Source of the DNA: Lysobacter sp. Root916
GTDB taxonomy: Bacteria; Pseudomonadota; Gammaproteobacteria; Xanthomonadales; Xanthomonadaceae
DNA: 64,000 bases
NCBI RefSeq assembly: GCF_001429785.1
Contig: NZ_LMJF01000011.1
Span: 351,161-415,160 of the forward strand
Direction: 5' to 3'
The position numbers and the translations under genes were made by a program. The notes under the pieces were generated by a model, which was not told where the DNA came from, made no database searches, and saw nothing but the letters and a program-made list of their open reading frames with translations. Positions 10,602 to 19,452 of the stretch are shown here, piece by piece. How positions within the stretch are numbered: position 1 is the stretch's first letter; the number at the start of each line of letters is the position of its first letter.

Positions 10602-11612
10602 TCAGGCCTCGACCTCCAGCGTCCATTGCAGCGCCGGCAACGCGCTCAGGAACGCCGCCGCGTCGAAGGTCTGACCCGGTGCGACCACACCCACCGCGTG
10701 CGCGCGACCGTCGAGGATCCGTACCAAGGCCTCGACGATCAGCGGCGCGCTGACCGCATAGATGTCGCGCCCTTGCGCGAACGCGCGATGGCTGCGGCCT
10801 TGGCGATGCACGCGCACATCGACCGCATAGCGCTGCGCCGAATGTCCGCTCGCATCCGCGGCCGTCGGCGGCGGCGTGTGCGGATCGCGCACGTCCTGGA
10901 TCGCGGTCAGGTTCATGTACGAATCCACCCGCGTACTGCGCACATGGCGCGACAGGGTGGCGATCTCCGAGAACGGCAACGCGACGGTGGACTGGACGCC
11001 GAAAGGCGCCGGGAAGGTCCAGTCGCGCGTCGCCGGCGGCTGCGCCAGCGGCGACAGTCCGCCATCGGCGATCACCAGCCGCGCGCGCTGATTGCGCTGG
11101 CCGGTGATGCGCGTGCCCGCGGTCGGGTGCCAGCTATCCAGCGCGACCGCTATTTCGATCGCGTCCGCCTCGGGCCAATCGCCCAGCGCGGCGGTGGCCA
11201 GCAGATCGGCCAGACCGCCGAAGAAGGCCATCGCCGGTATCGCGACGATGCCGGCGACGCGGGCGCGCTCGTCGTGGTGTTCGACCAAGTCGAGCACGGC
11301 GCCTTGCTCGGCGCACAGGTCCAGATACGGCACTCGCGCACGCAGTGCCGCCTCCAGCACCGGCGCGGCGGTGTCCAGAAAGGGGCCGGCGCAGTTGATC
11401 ACCGCGGCGGCGCCTTCCAACAGTCTATCCAGCTCGGCCGGCGCCTCGATGGACGCCTGACGGCATTGCAGGTCCGGATGGGCCTGGGCGAGCGCCGCCA
11501 ACTTGGCGGCGTCGCGTCCGCCCAGGCGCGGCACCAGGCCGCGCCGGAGCAGTTCGGCGATCACGAAGCGGCCGGTGTGGCCGTAAGCACCGTAGACAGC
11601 GATGGTGTGCAT
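10602..11612 (-). CDS. Saccharopine dehydrogenase-like NAD(P)-binding oxidoreductase
   Basis: A 336-residue protein with an N-terminal Rossmann motif (GAYGHTGRFV) and the AxVxNCAGPF segment (AAVINCAGPF) typical of the saccharopine dehydrogenase/trans-acting enoyl reductase family. Such proteins act on amino-acid or lipid intermediates, and the family is functionally diverse, so the substrate is not assigned. No signal peptide is present. The gene follows the alpha/beta hydrolase gene with a 52-base gap in the same direction and could share its transcript. Its own ATG is preceded by GGAGTTTCAACTG, a reasonable ribosome site. Confidence 0.85.
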   Translation of the reverse strand: MHTIAVYGAYGHTGRFVIAELLRRGLVPRLGGRDAAKLAALAQAHPDLQCRQASIEAPAELDRLLEGAAAVINCAGPFLDTAAPVLEAALRARVPYLDLCAEQGAVLDLVEHHDERARVAGIVAIPAMAFFGGLADLLATAALGDWPEADAIEIAVALDSWHPTAGTRITGQRNQRARLVIADGGLSPLAQPPATRDWTFPAPFGVQSTVALPFSEIATLSRHVRSTRVDSYMNLTAIQDVRDPHTPPPTAADASGHSAQRYAVDVRVHRQGRSHRAFAQGRDIYAVSAPLIVEALVRILDGRAHAVGVVAPGQTFDAAAFLSALPALQWTLEVEA

Positions 11613-11664
11613 CAGTTGAAACTCCGTGACCTGGCGTGAGAGAGCGGATGCGCGCCGTGGCGAT

Positions 11665-12558
11665 TCATGCCGTGGCGGCCTGCGCGCGCACCGGCTCGAC
11701 CGAATGCGCCTGCCAATGCGCGCGCAGTTCGCGGTTGAAGTCCTGCCAGCGCTCCTCGGGGAAGAAGATGCGCGCGCCCTCGAACTCCACCCGCCGCACC
11801 GTGCCGGGGATGGTCTGCTGCAACCAGAACGACCACTGCAGCGGGAAATAGACGTCGTCGGTGCCCCACGCGATCAGGGTCGGCGCCTGCAAGCGGCGCA
11901 GGCCGTCCTCGATCGCCAGGGTGTGGCGGCAGTCGAAGGCGTTGACGAAGCGTTCCAGCTCGCCCAGGCGCGCCGGTTCCAACAGCGGCCGCAGATAGGT
12001 ATCGATGGTGGCGTCGCTGACCTGTTCCGGGCGCTCGTACGCCGGCGCCAGCGCGCTGCGGAACACCGATTTGTCGGCCAGCATGGCCTGCAGCGTGTCG
12101 CCCAGCCCGCCCGCGGCGACCATCGCCACGAAAGGCTTGAACGCCTCCGGCGGCCAGTTGTCGTGGGCATCGCAGTTGCTCAGCGCCAGGCTGCGAATGC
12201 GCTGCGGGTAGAGCGCGGCGAAGATCTGGCAGATGCCGCCGCCGCTGTCGTTGCCGACCAGGTCGACGCGGTCGATGCCCAGCGCATCGAGGAACTGCGC
12301 CAGCATGTGGGCGTTGGCGGTAACCGACGCGTCCTGTCCCGTACCGGCCTCGGTGTAGCCGTGGCCGAGCAAGTCCGGCGCGATGCAGCGCCGGCTATCG
12401 CCGAGCTCGGCGAGCTGATGCCGCCACAGGTAGCCGTTGAGCAGCACGCCGTGCACGAACAGCGCCACCGGGCCTTGGCCCTGTTCGACGTAGCTGATCC
12501 GGCCCGAGGCGGTGTCGACCGTACGGCGGTCGGCGAAATAGCGCTGACCGCCGCTCAT
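11665..12558 (-). CDS. Alpha/beta hydrolase, haloalkane dehalogenase-like (Asp nucleophile)
   Basis: A 297-residue alpha/beta-fold enzyme. The oxyanion strand is LFVHGVLLN, and the nucleophile elbow reads VGNDSGGG with Asp104 in the nucleophile position, as in haloalkane dehalogenases and related epoxide hydrolases rather than serine esterases. A C-terminal acid and a terminal catalytic His region cannot be fixed by eye. The start at 12558 is chosen because ATG overlaps the stop of the preceding 45-residue cysteine protein (CCATGAG), so the pair is translationally coupled. No signal peptide. Substrate unknown. Confidence 0.88.
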   Translation of the reverse strand: MSGGQRYFADRRTVDTASGRISYVEQGQGPVALFVHGVLLNGYLWRHQLAELGDSRRCIAPDLLGHGYTEAGTGQDASVTANAHMLAQFLDALGIDRVDLVGNDSGGGICQIFAALYPQRIRSLALSNCDAHDNWPPEAFKPFVAMVAAGGLGDTLQAMLADKSVFRSALAPAYERPEQVSDATIDTYLRPLLEPARLGELERFVNAFDCRHTLAIEDGLRRLQAPTLIAWGTDDVYFPLQWSFWLQQTIPGTVRRVEFEGARIFFPEERWQDFNRELRAHWQAHSVEPVRAQAATA

Positions 12559-12692
12559 GGCCGCAGCTCCGCTTCGCGCAGCTTGTGCGCGCATTCTTCG
12601 CAGCACACTTCGACGGCACGGCCGCCGATCGTGACCTGGATCGCGTGTTCGTCCAGCTCGCTGTCGCAAGCGGCGCAGGTGTTCTCGTTCAT
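12555..12692 (-). CDS. 45-residue cysteine-rich zinc-ribbon-like protein
   Basis: A very short gene encoding 45 residues, MNENTCAACDSELDEHAIQ then a strand region, ending CCEECAHKLREAELRP. Cysteines form a C-x2-C pair (6, 9) and a CC-x2-C pair near residues 30-34, a TRASH/zinc-ribbon-like arrangement likely to hold one metal ion. An upstream GGAGAACCCC precedes the ATG. The stop overlaps the start of the alpha/beta hydrolase, which strongly suggests that the two proteins are made together. Whether it is a metal chaperone, a redox partner or a regulator of the hydrolase is unknown. Small size makes its family assignment tentative, but the coupling and codon pattern support reality. Confidence 0.75.
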   Translation of the reverse strand: MNENTCAACDSELDEHAIQVTIGGRAVEVCCEECAHKLREAELRP

Positions 12693-12788
12693 GGGGTTCT
12701 CCGATAGGGCCCGGTTCGGGCACGCTCAGGAGACCATCGCGGCGGCGGCGTCGCTGTCGGATTCTTTAGCTGTTTGCGCGGCGCGCCC

Positions 12789-13625
12789 TCAGGCGCTCTT
12801 GGCCAGCGCCGAACGCTGGAACGCCGAGGGCGTGCGGCCGTAGGCCTGCTTGAACGCGGCGGTGAAGTGGCTGTGGCTGGAGAAACCGAGGTCCAGAGCC
12901 AGCGCCGACATATCCTGGCTGTGCGGGATCCGATCCAGCGCGCGCGCCAGGCGCAGGCGCAGGTGATAGCGGTACAGCGGCAGGCCTTCGACCTGCTGGA
13001 AGGCCTGAGTCAGATAGACCGCCGACCCACCGATCTCGGCCGCGATCTCTTCCAGCGTCCAGCGCCGGGTCAGGTCGGCGGCCAGCAGCACCTTGACCCG
13101 ATCCACCAAACGGCGCCGCGCATGCGTCGCCGCGGTGATATGGGTGGTACGCGGCCCCAGGCTGCGGCAGACCAGGGTCAGGGCCAGGCTCTCGGCTTCC
13201 AGCGTTTCGATGCGGCCCAGCTGCAGGTTATGCCGGAGCAGGGCGACCAGCGCCTGCGCGCGTGCGTCGATACGCAGCGATTGCAGACGGAAACCGAGCT
13301 GGTCGCGCTTTTGCAGCAGTTCGGCCGGCGCCAGTTCGCGCAGCAGCGGTTCGGACAGGGCGATCACCAGGCTGGCGTCGCCGCCGGCGACGGGGTGGCT
13401 GACCTGGTAGCCCTCGCCGGCGTTGAACAACAGGGCGTGGTTGGCGTCGGCCACCGACTGGTCCTGGCCGACGTGGCGCAAGTACAGGCCGCGATAGGGA
13501 AACACCAGATGGGTCGAGGAGGCGCACTCTTCCTGGCTGCGGTGGCGGCACTGGCCGCCGCACAGCACATCGCGCACCGCCAGGGTGCCGCTGTCGAACA
13601 ATCGGGCGACTGCGAAATCCGACAT
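12789..13625 (-). CDS. AraC-family transcriptional regulator with N-terminal cysteine cluster
   Basis: A 278-residue protein with a cupin-like N-terminal sensor and two C-terminal helix-turn-helix motifs (WTLEEIAAEIGGSAVYLTQ and ALALDLGFSSHSHFTAAF, ending in YGRTPSAFQR). The N-terminal half has an unusual CGGQCRHRSQEEC segment at about residues 22-34, where three cysteines and a histidine could bind metal or sense redox state. It lies upstream of the cysteine-protein/hydrolase pair in the same direction with a 96-base gap, so that pair may be a target. No clear operator was recognised. Confidence 0.9.
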   Translation of the reverse strand: MSDFAVARLFDSGTLAVRDVLCGGQCRHRSQEECASSTHLVFPYRGLYLRHVGQDQSVADANHALLFNAGEGYQVSHPVAGGDASLVIALSEPLLRELAPAELLQKRDQLGFRLQSLRIDARAQALVALLRHNLQLGRIETLEAESLALTLVCRSLGPRTTHITAATHARRRLVDRVKVLLAADLTRRWTLEEIAAEIGGSAVYLTQAFQQVEGLPLYRYHLRLRLARALDRIPHSQDMSALALDLGFSSHSHFTAAFKQAYGRTPSAFQRSALAKSA

Positions 13626-13728
13626 CGCGTTGCTGCGGCCAGGTTCGGGCTTTCATGCCGATGATAGACAGGGCAGGTCGCGCCGGCCATGACCTGCGAG
13701 GTCATGGCGCGTCGGCGCCCGCGCGCAT

Positions 13729-14412
13729 CTAGTCCTCGGCCAGGAACCGCGCCGGTATGCGCTCGTAGTAGGGGAACAGGGTGAAGTAGGGCCGCGCCTC
13801 GCTCAGCACGCGCGCGTAGGAGGGGCGCTGCAGCAGGCGTTCGAAGTAGGCGCCGAGCTGCGGATAGGCCTCGCCGAACGGGCTCACGATGCCGGCATAG
13901 AACAAGGCCGGCGCGGCCGCGCAGTCGGCCAGGCCGAAGCTGTCGCCGGCGGCCCAGACCCTGCCGGCCATGCGGCGCTCGACCATGCCGTAGGCGATGG
14001 CGAGACTGGCGTGGGCGTCGGCCACGCCGCACGGATCGCGTTCGCCGTCGCCGCGCAGCCGATCCAGCACGATCTTCTGCATCGGCACGCTCACGTACAG
14101 ATCGAAGAATCGGTCCCACAGGCGCGCGTCCAGGTTGGCGGCCGGATCGACGGGCAACAACGGTTGCGGACCCGGGTAATGCCGGTCCAGGTACTCGATG
14201 ATGATGCTGGTCTCGGGTACCGTCGCGTCGCGCGCTTCGTCGCGCAGCACCGGCATCTTGCCGACCGGCCACAGGTCGAGGAAGCGGGCGTGCTCGTCTG
14301 CGGCCGCGCGTTCGATCAAACGCGGCTCGAACGCGGTGCCGTTCTCGTACAGCGCGATCAGGACCTTGTGGCAGAACGAGGCCAGGGGATGCTGGTACAG
14401 CACGAGCGCCAT
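13729..14412 (-). CDS. Glutathione S-transferase family protein
   Basis: A 227-residue GST. The N-terminal thioredoxin-like domain starts MALVLYQHPLASFCHKV, with Ser/Cys positions near residues 12-14, a cis-Pro region GKMPVLRDE and the glutathione-contacting ETSIIIEYL at about 65-73. An all-helical C-terminal domain follows, with the N-capping motif region SFGLADCAAAP. Such enzymes conjugate or isomerise electrophiles, and the substrate is unknown. The gene sits 80 bases after the stop of the last gene of the NRPS operon, in the same direction. It could be a late member of that transcript, but the gap and unrelated function argue for separate control. Confidence 0.88.
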   Translation of the reverse strand: MALVLYQHPLASFCHKVLIALYENGTAFEPRLIERAAADEHARFLDLWPVGKMPVLRDEARDATVPETSIIIEYLDRHYPGPQPLLPVDPAANLDARLWDRFFDLYVSVPMQKIVLDRLRGDGERDPCGVADAHASLAIAYGMVERRMAGRVWAAGDSFGLADCAAAPALFYAGIVSPFGEAYPQLGAYFERLLQRPSYARVLSEARPYFTLFPYYERIPARFLAED

Positions 14413-14492
14413 CGCGGCTTCCTCGATCGGGGGCGGTCTTCAGGTTAGCCCCATGGCGGCCGCGACGCAGCCGTGCCCAAAGTCAGGGCGGC

Positions 14493-15794
14493 TCAGCCGG
14501 CCAGGGCCGCGTCTTCGACGCGCGCGGGCGGAGCCGCCGCGGTCGGCGCGCGCGCGACCTGGGTTTCCAACACCGCCATCAGGGCTTCGCGCAGGGCCTG
14601 GGCGCGGTCGAGGTCGATGCAGTGCTCGTCGCCCATGCAATAGAAGCGGATCTGTCCGTGCAGGGAATACACCATCAGGCCCAGTGCGCGCACCGAATGC
14701 GAGTGCACGTAGAGGCGGAAGTCCTCGAGGCGGAACGGTGCGTGGTCTTCGACCAGATCGAGTTGGCCCAGGTTGGACAGGGTGATGCGGTTCCAACTGC
14801 CCTTCAGACCCAGCGCGTTGCCGAAGCGGATCAGCGCGTTCAAGCGCGCCGGCGCGGGCGGCCGGATCAGCTCGCAGAAGTGGTAGCGGCTGGGAATCTC
14901 ACGGCTCTCGCGTTCGATCTGCGCCTGCATCGAGCGATGCGCGTCGCGCGCGCGTTCCCAGAAGCCGGTGCCGTTGTCCTGGCCGGTGCGGAACTTCAGG
15001 CCGCCGCCGCCGTAGAACAGGCGATCGTCGGCCAGCGCCGGCACGCGCCCGCGCCGGCCGTCCATGGGGCTTTCGATCCAGGCCGGCACCTGTTCGCGGC
15101 CCAGGGCGGTGAGCAAGGCTTCGTCCAGGGCAACCAGCAGGGCGGCGTGCACCGACACGTCCTCGCGCTTGCAACGCTGGCGCAGCGCGCTGGACAGCAC
15201 CGCGCCCGCGCTCCATTCCAGGTGATGCTCGCGGTTGCGCGGCGGGGCCATCGGCGGCAGCAGTCGCAGGGCCAGGCCGATCAGGCCGGCGACGCAGCGC
15301 CGCCGTCGCGGATGCTCGGGCCTGTAGTCGCCGACGATATCGGCGGCGGTGAGCGGCGGGTATGGCAGCAGCGGGGCGTCGTCGTGCAAGGCGCGCAAGG
15401 TCTCTCTGGCCACGATCAGCAGGCTCATGCCGTCGCAGATGCGGTGCGAGGCCGCGAACAGCAGCTCGCTGCGGCCGGCGCCGCGCAGCCAGACCAGGCG
15501 CAGCTGCGGCTGGCCATCGGCGAACGGCGTCTGCAGCTCGAGGTCGATCTCGCGGCGGGCGTCGCCGCCGCCGCGAAGCGCCAGCGCGCGCAGCGGGATC
15601 GGGCCCGCACCGTCGTCGACGTAGCGCACCGCCGCGCCTTGCGTGCGCAGGGTCGCGCGCAAGGCCGGGTGCTTGGCCTGCACGCGCGCGATCGCCTTGC
15701 GCAGGTCGGTCTCGTCGATCTCGCCCTCGATCCGCAGCGCGTAGACGATGCAGCCGTCGATCAACTGCTCGATCGTGGACAGCGGGTGGCTCAC
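14493..15794 (-). CDS. Stand-alone condensation-domain-like acyltransferase 2
   Basis: A 433-residue protein of the NRPS condensation/PapA/wax-synthase acyltransferase fold. It starts at GTG 15794, overlapping the stop of the GT2 gene (GGGTGAGCC). The active-site motif reads SHRICDG, which keeps the second, catalytic His and the DG but has Ser in place of the first His of HHxxxDG. N-terminal STIEQLIDG and C-terminal floor-loop-like residues (RITLSNLGQLDLV) fit the family. As a free-standing protein in a cluster with glycosyltransferases it could transfer an acyl chain or the peptidyl unit to a sugar hydroxyl. It is the last gene of the coupled operon. Donor and acceptor are unknown. Confidence 0.82.
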   Translation of the reverse strand: MSHPLSTIEQLIDGCIVYALRIEGEIDETDLRKAIARVQAKHPALRATLRTQGAAVRYVDDGAGPIPLRALALRGGGDARREIDLELQTPFADGQPQLRLVWLRGAGRSELLFAASHRICDGMSLLIVARETLRALHDDAPLLPYPPLTAADIVGDYRPEHPRRRRCVAGLIGLALRLLPPMAPPRNREHHLEWSAGAVLSSALRQRCKREDVSVHAALLVALDEALLTALGREQVPAWIESPMDGRRGRVPALADDRLFYGGGGLKFRTGQDNGTGFWERARDAHRSMQAQIERESREIPSRYHFCELIRPPAPARLNALIRFGNALGLKGSWNRITLSNLGQLDLVEDHAPFRLEDFRLYVHSHSVRALGLMVYSLHGQIRFYCMGDEHCIDLDRAQALREALMAVLETQVARAPTAAAPPARVEDAALAG

Positions 15795-16771
15795 CCGGCG
15801 TCTCCCGGTGCGGATGCGGGCTTGGCGTGCTCCGCCGGATGCGCATCGCGGCTGGCGCGGGTGCAATAGGCGTGGATGCGCGGATGCAGGCGTTCGAAAG
15901 TGCCCAGCCGCCCGCGTCGGCCGTCCAGGTAACCGCAGGCGATGGCGGTGAGCTTGCGCAGCTTGTCCGGCTCGAACAGGGCCACGCACAGGCCCTGGTG
16001 CAGGGCCAGCGCGCCGCTCAGCCAGTGCAGGCCCCAATGCGCCTTGTACAGGCGCAGGCAGTGCACCGCGTTGCGCGCGCCGTAGTAGCGGCGCCAGGCG
16101 ACGTGGTGGGTGGTGTAGAGCTTGCCGTGGCGGCGGATATGGCCGGTGGTCTGCTGCATGGTCACATCGGCGTTCACGTACACCGGCACCCCCTGGCTGG
16201 ATGCGCGCAGGCCGTACTCGATATCGATGTACTCGATGAAGTAGTCCTCGCGGAAGGCGCCGAGCTTGCGATAGGCCGCCGCCGAGATCGCCGAGCCCGA
16301 CGAGATCACGAACAGGGTCGGGAACAGGCCGTGCTCGCGTTCGGTCATGCGCACCGGCCTGGGGAAGCGCCGGCCGGGTGGAAAGGTCGGCATGCACTTG
16401 CGCAGGTTGATCTCGTACACGCGCGGCCCAAGCACGAAACTGTCGCCGCCGACCTCGGCGCTGGCCCGCATCATCGCGGTGAAGAACGAGGCCTCGATCT
16501 TGGAATCCTGATCGAGCAGGAAGATCACCTCGCAGCCGCGCGCCAGCAGCACCTCGGCGCCACGGTTGTAGGCCCCCGCCAGGCCGCCGCGATTGCGGTT
16601 GACCAGGACATCGATGCGTTCCCGATGCAGGGCCTCGTGCAGGGCCGCGTCGGGTTCGGGCGTATTGTCCACCGCGACCAGATCCGCGCAGATCTCGCGC
16701 GCGTGGCGCAGGTTGTCGACGAACTCCGCGTCGGGCTGGTAGAGCACGAAGATCAGGCCATAGCGGTTCAT
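15791..16771 (-). CDS. GT2 glycosyltransferase, RhlC-like rhamnosyltransferase
   Basis: A 326-residue GT-A fold enzyme. It begins YGLIFVLYQPD, has the nucleotide-binding VAVDNTPEPD, the NRGGLAGAYNRG segment, the acidic metal-binding motif LLDQDS and a catalytic-base region FIEYIDIEYGLRA. The end, with RRYYGARN and LFEPDKLRKLTAIACGYLDG, resembles RhlC, the second rhamnosyltransferase of rhamnolipid synthesis. By analogy it adds a deoxyhexose, probably from dTDP-rhamnose, to a lipid or glycolipid acceptor; the sugar is inferred only. Its ATG overlaps the stop of the upstream acyltransferase (ATGA), and its own stop overlaps the next start. Confidence 0.88.
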   Translation of the reverse strand: MNRYGLIFVLYQPDAEFVDNLRHAREICADLVAVDNTPEPDAALHEALHRERIDVLVNRNRGGLAGAYNRGAEVLLARGCEVIFLLDQDSKIEASFFTAMMRASAEVGGDSFVLGPRVYEINLRKCMPTFPPGRRFPRPVRMTEREHGLFPTLFVISSGSAISAAAYRKLGAFREDYFIEYIDIEYGLRASSQGVPVYVNADVTMQQTTGHIRRHGKLYTTHHVAWRRYYGARNAVHCLRLYKAHWGLHWLSGALALHQGLCVALFEPDKLRKLTAIACGYLDGRRGRLGTFERLHPRIHAYCTRASRDAHPAEHAKPASAPGDAG

Positions 16772-18120
16772 GCGGCGCGCACCGGTTCGGCGGAGGCGGG
16801 GGCGGGTTCGGCGCGGGGCTGCGTTTGCGGCGCGGTCAGCGCCAGCAGCAGGGCCGTCGCGCGTTCGCGGATCTCCAGCGCCTGCGCGCGCGGCAGCGAC
16901 TCCTGATCAGAGGACAGCGCGAAGTCGTAGCGGCCGGCGTAGCGCGAGATCACCAGCTGATGCGCGGGCGTCGCGCCGACCACGCCGGAGATGGCGCGCA
17001 CCGCGCGCAAGTGGAAGCCGCGGTAGTCCTGCGCCAGCGACAGGCGGCCGAGGTTGCTGAGGGTGAGCTGGCGGCCCGCGCGGCGCGAGCGGCCGTACAC
17101 GGCCATGCGCTCGAATACCCCGTGCAGGCGTTCCAGGCCGAGGAAGTTGCGATAGACCTTGGCCGGCAGGACTTCGATCTTGCGCTGCAGGTCGGCCTGC
17201 AGGGCGCGTGCGCGCGTCCAGAATTCCTCCGGCGCGGCGGTGCCGGCGCCGGTCTTGCCGGGGCGCAGCTCGACCGTGGGCGCGATCCCGAACAGATCGT
17301 CGTCGCCTATGTTCGGCAGCAGGCTGCGCATGTCCACCGGGGCGACGAAGCGCTGGATGCGCCGCGCGCCGCAGACCGCGCGGAAGGCCAGCACGAAGGC
17401 CAGGCTGATGGCGACATAGGCGCTTACGCGCTGCACGCGGCATTGCTCGGACAGGCGCCGGCTGGCGGCTTCGTCCAGCGTCCACAGCTCGCGGTAGATC
17501 GCGCCGTAGCGTTGCGCCGGGCGATCGCGTACCAACAGGCGCAAGGCCAGCGCCAGGGCGGCCGCGCGCCAGCGGATGCTGCGCTGCAGGCCGCGATCGG
17601 CGCGCACCGCGGCGGGCAAGAGATCGGCGAAGCCGGGCAGCGCGTCGCGGGTCTCGACCGCGCGCTCCTGTCCGTCGCAATCGCGCAGGAGTTCGCCCAG
17701 CAGGTGGGTCAGCGCACGACCGTCGCAGATCGCGTGATGGCAGATCAGCACCAGCTCGCTGCGGTGCTCGCCGCGCAACCACAACAGGCGCGCCAGCGGC
17801 TCGCGCCTGCCGTCGAAGCAGCGTTGCAGCTCGCGGTCCGACCAGGTCACCCAGTCCTCGTCGCTGCGGCGATCGATGATGCGCAGCGGGATCTGCGGCG
17901 GCGTGCGCCGCAGCTCGAACCAAGGCCGGCCCTCGCGTTCCACGATCAGGCAGCGCAGCAGGGGATGCCGCGCCTGCGCGTGGCCGAGCGCGCGCAGCAG
18001 CGCGGCCGGCTCGATCCGGCCTTCGATGCAGGCGGTGACGACGACGTTGCCCGGCAGGGTGCCGTCGCCGTACAAGGCGCGTTCGAACAAGCTCAGCGGA
18101 CGGCCCGGCGACGCGTTCAT
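16768..18120 (-). CDS. Stand-alone condensation-domain-like acyltransferase 1
   Basis: A 450-residue condensation-fold protein beginning MNASPGRPLSLFERALYGDG. It carries an intact catalytic HHAICDG motif at about residues 134-140 and later family features (LTLSNLGRLSLAQDYRGF). No adenylation or carrier domain is attached, so it resembles PapA-type acyltransferases that esterify sugar or polyketide hydroxyls. The start overlaps the stop of the GT1 gene (ATGA) and the stop overlaps the GT2 start. This alternation of transferase types suggests sequential sugar-acyl-sugar-acyl decoration of the NRPS product. Other acyl-group acceptors cannot be excluded. Confidence 0.83.
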   Translation of the reverse strand: MNASPGRPLSLFERALYGDGTLPGNVVVTACIEGRIEPAALLRALGHAQARHPLLRCLIVEREGRPWFELRRTPPQIPLRIIDRRSDEDWVTWSDRELQRCFDGRREPLARLLWLRGEHRSELVLICHHAICDGRALTHLLGELLRDCDGQERAVETRDALPGFADLLPAAVRADRGLQRSIRWRAAALALALRLLVRDRPAQRYGAIYRELWTLDEAASRRLSEQCRVQRVSAYVAISLAFVLAFRAVCGARRIQRFVAPVDMRSLLPNIGDDDLFGIAPTVELRPGKTGAGTAAPEEFWTRARALQADLQRKIEVLPAKVYRNFLGLERLHGVFERMAVYGRSRRAGRQLTLSNLGRLSLAQDYRGFHLRAVRAISGVVGATPAHQLVISRYAGRYDFALSSDQESLPRAQALEIRERATALLLALTAPQTQPRAEPAPASAEPVRAA

Positions 18121-19445
18121 GCCACGCTCCGCAGGTGCCGCCGGTGGGGTAGGACGGGATCGGCGAGCGGCTCGACCAGGCCCCAGGCGCGCAGCTGCGC
18201 CAGCGCATTGCCGATGCCGTCTTCGGCGCGCACCGTGTCGCCCAGCCGCGCGGCCGCCTGCCGCATCGATGGCGCCTGTGTGGCGGCGATGGCGGCGGCC
18301 AGTCGCGCCGCATCCAGGCCTTTGCGCTGCACCGCCGGCGGCGCGACGCCGCGCGCGTGCAGGCAGCGCGCCCAGAACGGCTGGTCGCCGTAGAAGGGCA
18401 CGACCACCGAGGGAATGCCGGCGCGCACCGCCGCCGCGGTGGTGCCGGCGCCGCCGTGGTGCACGGCCGCGCACATGTGCGGGAACAAGGCGTCGTGCGG
18501 GGCCTGGCGCAGGAAATAGCAGCGCCCGTCGCGCGCGCCATCGGCGCCGTCCAGGCCACCCCAGCCGGTCGCGAGCACGGCGCGCAATCCGCTGCGCTCG
18601 ACCGCGTCCAGCACGGTGCGGGTGAACGCGACCGCGTCGGCGTTGACCATGCTGCCGAAGCCGACGTAGATCGGCTTGTCGCCGGCGTCGAGGAAGGCTT
18701 GCAAGGCGTCGTCGGGCCGCCAGGCGGTGTTCTGCGCGAACCAATAGCCGGTGACCTGCGAGCTCTCGGGCCAGTCCGCCGGGCGCGGCAGCAGACTGGG
18801 GCTGTAGCCGTTAAGCGTCTTCTCGCGCTGGGCGTTGCGGCCCAGATGCGGGCCGTGCCAGGGATAGCGCGGCAGGCCCAGTTGCGGCCGCACGATGTCG
18901 TTGATCGCCGGCTTCATCACGTACCAGACCAGCAGGTGGATCAGGCGGTACAGCCCGAGGCTGAGCGCGCCGGGCAGGCGGTCGCGGCCGCCGGCCATCA
19001 CCATCGGCGGCAGCAGGCGCGACGGCGTCAGCGGCTGCAGGCGCGCGACCGCGAACGGCAGGCCGCGCGCTTCGGACATCGCCTTGGCCAACTGGATGGC
19101 ATTGCTGACGCCGATCAACAGGCCGGCGCCCTCGCTGGCCGCCAGGCCTTCGGCGGTCCAGTGGCGGGCCCAATGCGCATAGCGCTCGCGGAAGGTGCGC
19201 GCCATCGCGTACAGGTTGAGTCCGCGGTCGGCGATGCTGCGGTCGGCGGCCAACATGGCCTCGAAGTCGGCGGTCAGCGGGTAGTGATCCAGGCCCGCTT
19301 CGCGCACCAGCGGGGCGAAGTTGGCGCTGGTGACGATGCGCACGGGATAGCCGGCGCGCTGCAATCCCTGGCCCAGGGCGACGCAGGGCAGCACGTCGCC
19401 TAGCGTGCCGATGGTGAAGATCGCGATCGGTCGGATGGCGCTCAT
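18117..19445 (-). CDS. GT1-family glycosyltransferase (RhlB/sterol glucosyltransferase-like)
   Basis: A 442-residue GT-B fold enzyme. The N-terminus reads IAIFTIGTLGDVLPCVALGQ, the usual acceptor-domain start of MGT/RhlB-type enzymes. The donor-binding signature is HHGGAGTTAAAVRAGIPSVV followed by PFYGDQPFWA, and FGSMVNAD contacts the nucleotide sugar. No signal peptide. Start 19445 lies 7 bases after the NRPS stop; an alternative ATG at 19460 would overlap the NRPS end and has a better GGTGG box. It probably attaches the first sugar to the NRPS-derived lipid or amino acid. The sugar type is not predictable from sequence by eye. Confidence 0.88.
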   Translation of the reverse strand: MSAIRPIAIFTIGTLGDVLPCVALGQGLQRAGYPVRIVTSANFAPLVREAGLDHYPLTADFEAMLAADRSIADRGLNLYAMARTFRERYAHWARHWTAEGLAASEGAGLLIGVSNAIQLAKAMSEARGLPFAVARLQPLTPSRLLPPMVMAGGRDRLPGALSLGLYRLIHLLVWYVMKPAINDIVRPQLGLPRYPWHGPHLGRNAQREKTLNGYSPSLLPRPADWPESSQVTGYWFAQNTAWRPDDALQAFLDAGDKPIYVGFGSMVNADAVAFTRTVLDAVERSGLRAVLATGWGGLDGADGARDGRCYFLRQAPHDALFPHMCAAVHHGGAGTTAAAVRAGIPSVVVPFYGDQPFWARCLHARGVAPPAVQRKGLDAARLAAAIAATQAPSMRQAAARLGDTVRAEDGIGNALAQLRAWGLVEPLADPVLPHRRHLRSVA

Positions 19446-19452
19446 GGTCGGC

